Shown here: piece by piece, positions 61,144-64,000 of the stretch
Layout: every line of letters begins with the position of its first letter
Position numbering within the stretch: the stretch's first letter is position 1
DNA from: Cellulomonas soli
Lineage (GTDB): Bacteria; Actinomycetota; Actinomycetes; Actinomycetales; Cellulomonadaceae
Assembly: GCF_013409305.1 (NCBI RefSeq)
Contig: NZ_JACBZJ010000001.1
Span: 3,286,001 to 3,350,000, forward strand
DNA: 64,000 nt
Direction: 5' to 3'
Translations under genes and position numbers: made by a program
Notes under the pieces: model-generated
Databases searched by the model: none
Told to the model about the DNA's origin: nothing
What the model saw: only the letters and a program-made list of their open reading frames with translations

Positions 61144-61976
61144 GCGCCCCGGAGCCCACGCCGGGGCCAGCCGTCGTGACCATCGACCGGATCGATCCGG
61201 ACGCGCCGCGCGGTGACCGCTTCGCACGGCTCCGGGTCGCCCTAGTGCGCGCGCTCGTGGCGGCCGGGCTCGGCACGATGGTCGTGACCGCCACGGCCCT
61301 GATCCACGCCACCGGTCTGCCCACCGCCGAACCGACCTCACCGCGTCGCGCGCTCGAACCGGCGCAGACGGCCGCGACCTCCGCCACCGTCGGCGCCGGC
61401 TCGCCGCAACCCGCGACGGCGCGCGTCGACCCCGGCTGGGTCGAACGCGTGGCCGCGGTGACCGCGATCCCCGCGCGGGCGCTGCTCGCCTACGCCGCCG
61501 CCGACCTGGTGCTCGACGCGGAGGACCCCGGGTGCGGCCTCGGCTGGAACACCCTGGCCGCCATCGGTGCGATCGAGTCCGCCCATGGCACGCACGGCGG
61601 GGCGAGGCTCGGCGACGACGGGCGTCCGCGACCGGCCGTCCTCGGGATCGCGCTCGACGGCGACGGCGTCGCCGCGATCACCGACACCGACGACGGCCTG
61701 TGGGACGGGGACACGACGTGGGACCGCGCCGTCGGCCCGCTGCAGTTCATCCCGTCGACCTGGGCGAGCTGGGGTGCGGACGGCGACGGCGACGGCGTCG
61801 CCGACCCGAACCAGATCGACGACGCAGCCCTCGCCGCCGCGCGGTACCTGTGCCACTCCGGCAGCCTGGACACGGGCGACGGCTGGCGAGCGGCCGTGCT
61901 GTCCTACAACCGTTCCGAGTCGTACGCCGACCAGGTCGCCACGACGGCGAACCGCTACGCACAGGCGCTGTCGTGA
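61140..61976 (+). CDS. Lytic murein transglycosylase
   Basis: A 278-residue membrane-anchored lytic transglycosylase of the SLT/MltB-like type. It has a cytoplasmic tail, one helix (VALVRALVAAGLGTMVVTAT), a linker, and a catalytic domain with the acid Glu in WNTLAAIGAIESAHGTHGGA, followed by GPLQFIPSTWASWGADGDGD and AALAAARYLC. It cleaves peptidoglycan between MurNAc and GlcNAc with anhydro product. The GTG start overlaps the kinase stop (GTGA). In this operon it may open the wall for the large surface proteins. Last gene of the operon. Confidence 0.92.
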   Translation: MSAPEPTPGPAVVTIDRIDPDAPRGDRFARLRVALVRALVAAGLGTMVVTATALIHATGLPTAEPTSPRRALEPAQTAATSATVGAGSPQPATARVDPGWVERVAAVTAIPARALLAYAAADLVLDAEDPGCGLGWNTLAAIGAIESAHGTHGGARLGDDGRPRPAVLGIALDGDGVAAITDTDDGLWDGDTTWDRAVGPLQFIPSTWASWGADGDGDGVADPNQIDDAALAAARYLCHSGSLDTGDGWRAAVLSYNRSESYADQVATTANRYAQALS

Positions 61977-62085
61977 GGCCGTGCCCGGTCACGTCCCCCT
62001 GCCACCACGAGCAGGCGCTCATCGCACGCAGACCCAGGACGCCGACGGCGTCCGTAGTCGATCGACGAGGGGTGGACCCACGACG

Positions 62086-62451
62086 ATGACCGACCCGCAG
62101 AACACCGCACGCCTGCGAACCGCGTACCGCGACCTGGCGCTCGACTGGCAGGCAGAGGCGGGCAGCCCGGCTCGTGCCGAGCGCACCTTCCACCGGCTGC
62201 GCGCGCTGCACGATCAGCTCCGGGAGTCCGAGGACGGACGCGAGGCGATCATCGAGCTCCTCGACGACCCGGTGACCGTGGCGCGCTGGATGGCGGCCAG
62301 CGGGGTGCCCGGCTGGGCGCCCGGGCTGCCCGCACCGTGGATGGAGAGGATCGAGTCGCCGACGGTCCCGAACGAACCGCCGCAGGACCGCGCGACGGAC
62401 CCGACGGCACCCGCCACAGCACGCTCCCGTCGAGCGTGCGAAGGCGCCTGA
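62086..62451 (+). CDS. Small helical protein (DUF2019-like)
   Basis: A 121-residue soluble protein with helices LRTAYRDLALDWQAEAGSPA and FHRLRALHDQLRESEDGREA, then LLDDPVTVARWMAA. This resembles the helical-repeat DUF2019 proteins that follow some toxin or immunity genes; the match is by eye only. The C-terminal 35 residues are low-complexity. The ATG at 62086 has GAGGGGTGG upstream. It is separated from the Pst-like operon by 109 bp. Function unknown. Confidence 0.65.
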   Translation: MTDPQNTARLRTAYRDLALDWQAEAGSPARAERTFHRLRALHDQLRESEDGREAIIELLDDPVTVARWMAASGVPGWAPGLPAPWMERIESPTVPNEPPQDRATDPTAPATARSRRACEGA

Positions 62452-62512
62452 ACGGCCGCGCGCTCGAGCGATCGACCGGCTCTCGGTCTTGACGACGTCG
62501 CCGCGCGGGGCG

Positions 62513-62725
62513 ATGGTCGAGCGCATGGAACTCGACGAAGAACGCGCCCTCACCGAGCTCGTCGGCCGACTCGAGACACGCTTCCCCACGCTCGGTCGAG
62601 ACCAGATCGAGCGCGACGTCACGGCGCACCACGTGCGGTTCGAGGACGTGACGATCCACGACTTCGTCCCCGTGCTCATCGAACGCCAGCTGGTCGAGGC
62701 CTACCGCGAGTCCGCTCAGGAGTAG
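62513..62725 (+). CDS. Three-helix-bundle dimerisation protein
   Basis: A 70-residue protein matching small actinobacterial proteins with a three-helix-bundle dimerisation domain: ALTELVGRLETRFPTLGRDQ, then HHVRFEDVTIHDFVPVLIER. The motif DFVPVLIER is typical. Such proteins are common and their role is unknown. ATG 62513 or 62525 could be the start; both keep the domain. Confidence 0.7.
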   Translation: MVERMELDEERALTELVGRLETRFPTLGRDQIERDVTAHHVRFEDVTIHDFVPVLIERQLVEAYRESAQE

Positions 62726-62913
62726 CGGGGCCCGCGTCGTCCGGGCCTTGCGTGTCGCGCGGACCACCCCGACGCCAGGAGTTCACGACGACGAAACGGC
62801 TCGGCCATGGTTGGCCGCTAGCGTGGCGAACGCTGAAGACACCTCGACGTCGGTGAAACGGCTGCACCCTTCGCCCAGGGCGTCGCGTGGCAGCCTGGGA
62901 CGGAGGACGACAC

Positions 62914-63153
62914 ATGCCCGAGTACACCTTCATGGATGGAGTCCTCCGCGACCGCGCGCTCAGCGCCGCGGAGACGCCGCTGGGCGGCACGCTCACCGTC
63001 GCGGTCGTCGACCTCGGGCTGGACGAGGGCGACGAGCCCGAAGCCGACTACGCCGTGTCACGCGCCCCTGACGGGGCCGCTCCTGGCGAGCTGCGCTTCA
63101 TCACCGCGAGGGGACGCTGGCCAGACGGGGACGCCGAGCCGAGCCTGACCTGA
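62914..63153 (+). CDS. Small acidic protein of unknown function
   Basis: A 79-residue acidic protein starting MPEYTFMDGVLRDRALSAAE with strands TLTVAVVDLGLDEGDEP and ELRFITARGRW. No family is recognised. The ATG is preceded by GGAGGACGACAC, a good ribosome site, which is the main reason to accept it. Confidence 0.55.
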   Translation: MPEYTFMDGVLRDRALSAAETPLGGTLTVAVVDLGLDEGDEPEADYAVSRAPDGAAPGELRFITARGRWPDGDAEPSLT

Positions 63154-63178
63154 CTCAGCAGGCGAGTCGCGGCCCCAG

Positions 63179-63280
63179 TCACCGCCTCCGGCCCCGGCGA
63201 GCGACCGCCACCGTCGCCAACCCGGCCAGGAGCAGCGCGATCGTGACAGAGAGCAGCCATCCGAGCTCGGCGCCCGTCAT
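63179..63280 (-). CDS. Possible 33-residue membrane peptide
   Basis: MTGAELGWLLSVTIALLLAG followed by LATVAVARRGRRR is a single hydrophobic helix with a basic end. The ribosome site is weak. It may be a small membrane protein or chance. Confidence 0.25.
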   Translation of the reverse strand: MTGAELGWLLSVTIALLLAGLATVAVARRGRRR

Positions 63281-63704
63281 GGCGAGCACCCCTGTGCGGC
63301 TCTGGCTGGGAGTTTCGCCCCCGAGGCCGCACCAGACCCGTCGGTGCCCGCCGACGCGTCGCCACCGGGGGCGGCTGGGGCGACGGTGCGGTGCACGAGG
63401 ACCGTGTAGGCGTGCGTGACCTCGCAGTCGCCCTCCGAAGGCGTGATCGTGCTGCCGAGGCGGCTCAGCTCGAGCGCGCCTACTCCGGACAGTCCTGACC
63501 TCCTGCTCGAACGAACGCGACATGACCGTCGAGGGATGCTGGGCGGTGCGGATCATCGTCGCCATGGCGAGTCTCGGGCTGGCAGGAGGCGTCTGACTCA
63601 TCTGGCACCCGGGCGTGGGCGTCGTGTGTTGCGTCGCGCTGATGCACCCCTGCCGGTGTGGACCGGGAGCGGATCGGGCGTAGCGGTGGTGAGCCGCGGT
63701 GGTG
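63281..63704. other. Gap before relaxase gene, possible oriT region
   Basis: No gene with a start signal is visible in these 424 bp. Position directly before a MobF relaxase start makes this the natural place for a transfer origin, but I cannot identify a nic site. Confidence 0.35.
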
Positions 63705-64000
63705 ATGACGTTGCACCGCCTGACGGCGGGTGCCGGGTACCGGTACCTGTTGCGGCACATCGCCACGGGTGACTGCGCGCGGACCGGTCGGGCCCCGGTG
63801 ACGTCTTACTACACCGAGTCGGGCAACCCGCCTGGTCGCTGGTTCGGTCGTGGCCTGGATCGGCTAGGTGCGGCGCGCAGTGACCTGGAGCCGATCGGCC
63901 TGGAGGTCGGGACGGTGGTGGTTGAGGACGCGATGGGTCGCCTGTTCGCTCACGGCCTGGATCCGATGACCGGCGTGCCGCTGGGCCGCGCGTACCCGAG
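63705..64000 (+). CDS. MobF-family conjugative relaxase (N-terminal part)
   Basis: Start of a TrwC/TraA-type relaxase that runs off the window. It reads MTLHRLTAGAGYRYLLRHIA, then SYYTESGNPPGRWFGRGLDR, the conserved opening of the TrwC relaxase domain (YYTExGxxPGxW holds the catalytic Tyr pair). The later GRLFAHGLDPMTGVPLGR matches the next conserved block. ATG 63705 or GTG 63702 is the start. Such proteins nick oriT and pilot DNA in conjugation. It indicates that the right end of the window is part of a conjugative or mobilisable element. Confidence 0.9.
   Translation, partial: MTLHRLTAGAGYRYLLRHIATGDCARTGRAPVTSYYTESGNPPGRWFGRGLDRLGAARSDLEPIGLEVGTVVVEDAMGRLFAHGLDPMTGVPLGRAYP

Noticed and set aside
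63281..63480. Minus-strand frame ending in an ATGA overlap with the 33-residue peptide
   Set aside because: The frame has no acceptable start within reach and no family resemblance.
1..64000. CRISPR array or rRNA genes
   Set aside because: No regularly spaced repeats of 25-40 bp and no rRNA-like segments were seen.

Overview
The window is very GC-rich DNA from an actinobacterium. Many genes start with GTG, neighbouring genes often overlap by ATGA or GTGA, and the control sites are of actinobacterial type: a PhoP-type PHO box (45199-45220), a LexA-type SOS box (34129-34144) and dispersed LacI/TetR-type palindromes. The gene content (many glycosidases, no lipopolysaccharide genes, WxL-like surface proteins) fits Micrococcales, most likely a Cellulomonas-like genus. 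That placement is inference.

Region 1 (1-32 kb) is a glycoside-utilisation island. It holds two GH3 enzymes, two GH78 alpha-L-rhamnosidases, one GH1, one GH2 and one GH43 enzyme, an ABC sugar importer (binding lipoprotein plus two permeases, no ATPase), an MFS symporter, an esterase, a chemoreceptor and LacI and TetR regulators. A palindrome GTAWCGCGCGWTAC lies upstream of the chemoreceptor, GH1 and GH2 genes. A second palindrome, TACCGCANNTGCGGTA, lies upstream of a pair of NTF2-fold genes and of the lacI-type gene. An ISL3 element (13377-14809) and a frameshifted GGDEF pseudogene interrupt the island.

Region 2 (32.3-34.5 kb) is a junction. An IS3 element with a programmed -1 frameshift site cuts the end of a two-gene operon that sits behind a perfect SOS box. 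A terminator hairpin and the 3' end of a tRNA-Asn gene follow.

Region 3 (34.5 kb to the right edge) begins with a tyrosine integrase just inside that tRNA fragment and ends with the first 98 codons of a MobF (TrwC-type) relaxase. The orientation of the tRNA fragment predicts an integrated element extending right, with an intact tRNA-Asn beyond the window. Its cargo includes unrecognised genes, a 45-bp direct repeat, a class III lanthipeptide locus (two-component system, LanKC synthetase and a 40-residue precursor whose core has two labionin motifs spaced as in labyrinthopeptins), and a divergent TetR-type regulator.

At 45.2-62.0 kb lies a PHO-box-headed Pst-like operon of unusual composition: PstC, PstA, a membrane-anchored PstS, a 912-residue anchored PstS-like protein, a secreted PstS-like protein, a WxL-like protein, a DUF916 protein, a mucin-like membrane protein, a sortase-fold protein with no cysteine, PstB, a PASTA Ser/Thr kinase and a lytic transglycosylase. 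Long perfect hairpins separate the genes for the secreted components. The likely job is phosphate capture at the cell surface or outer wall, coupled to uptake and wall remodelling. This operon and the labyrinthopeptin-like locus are the best candidates for undescribed biology here.
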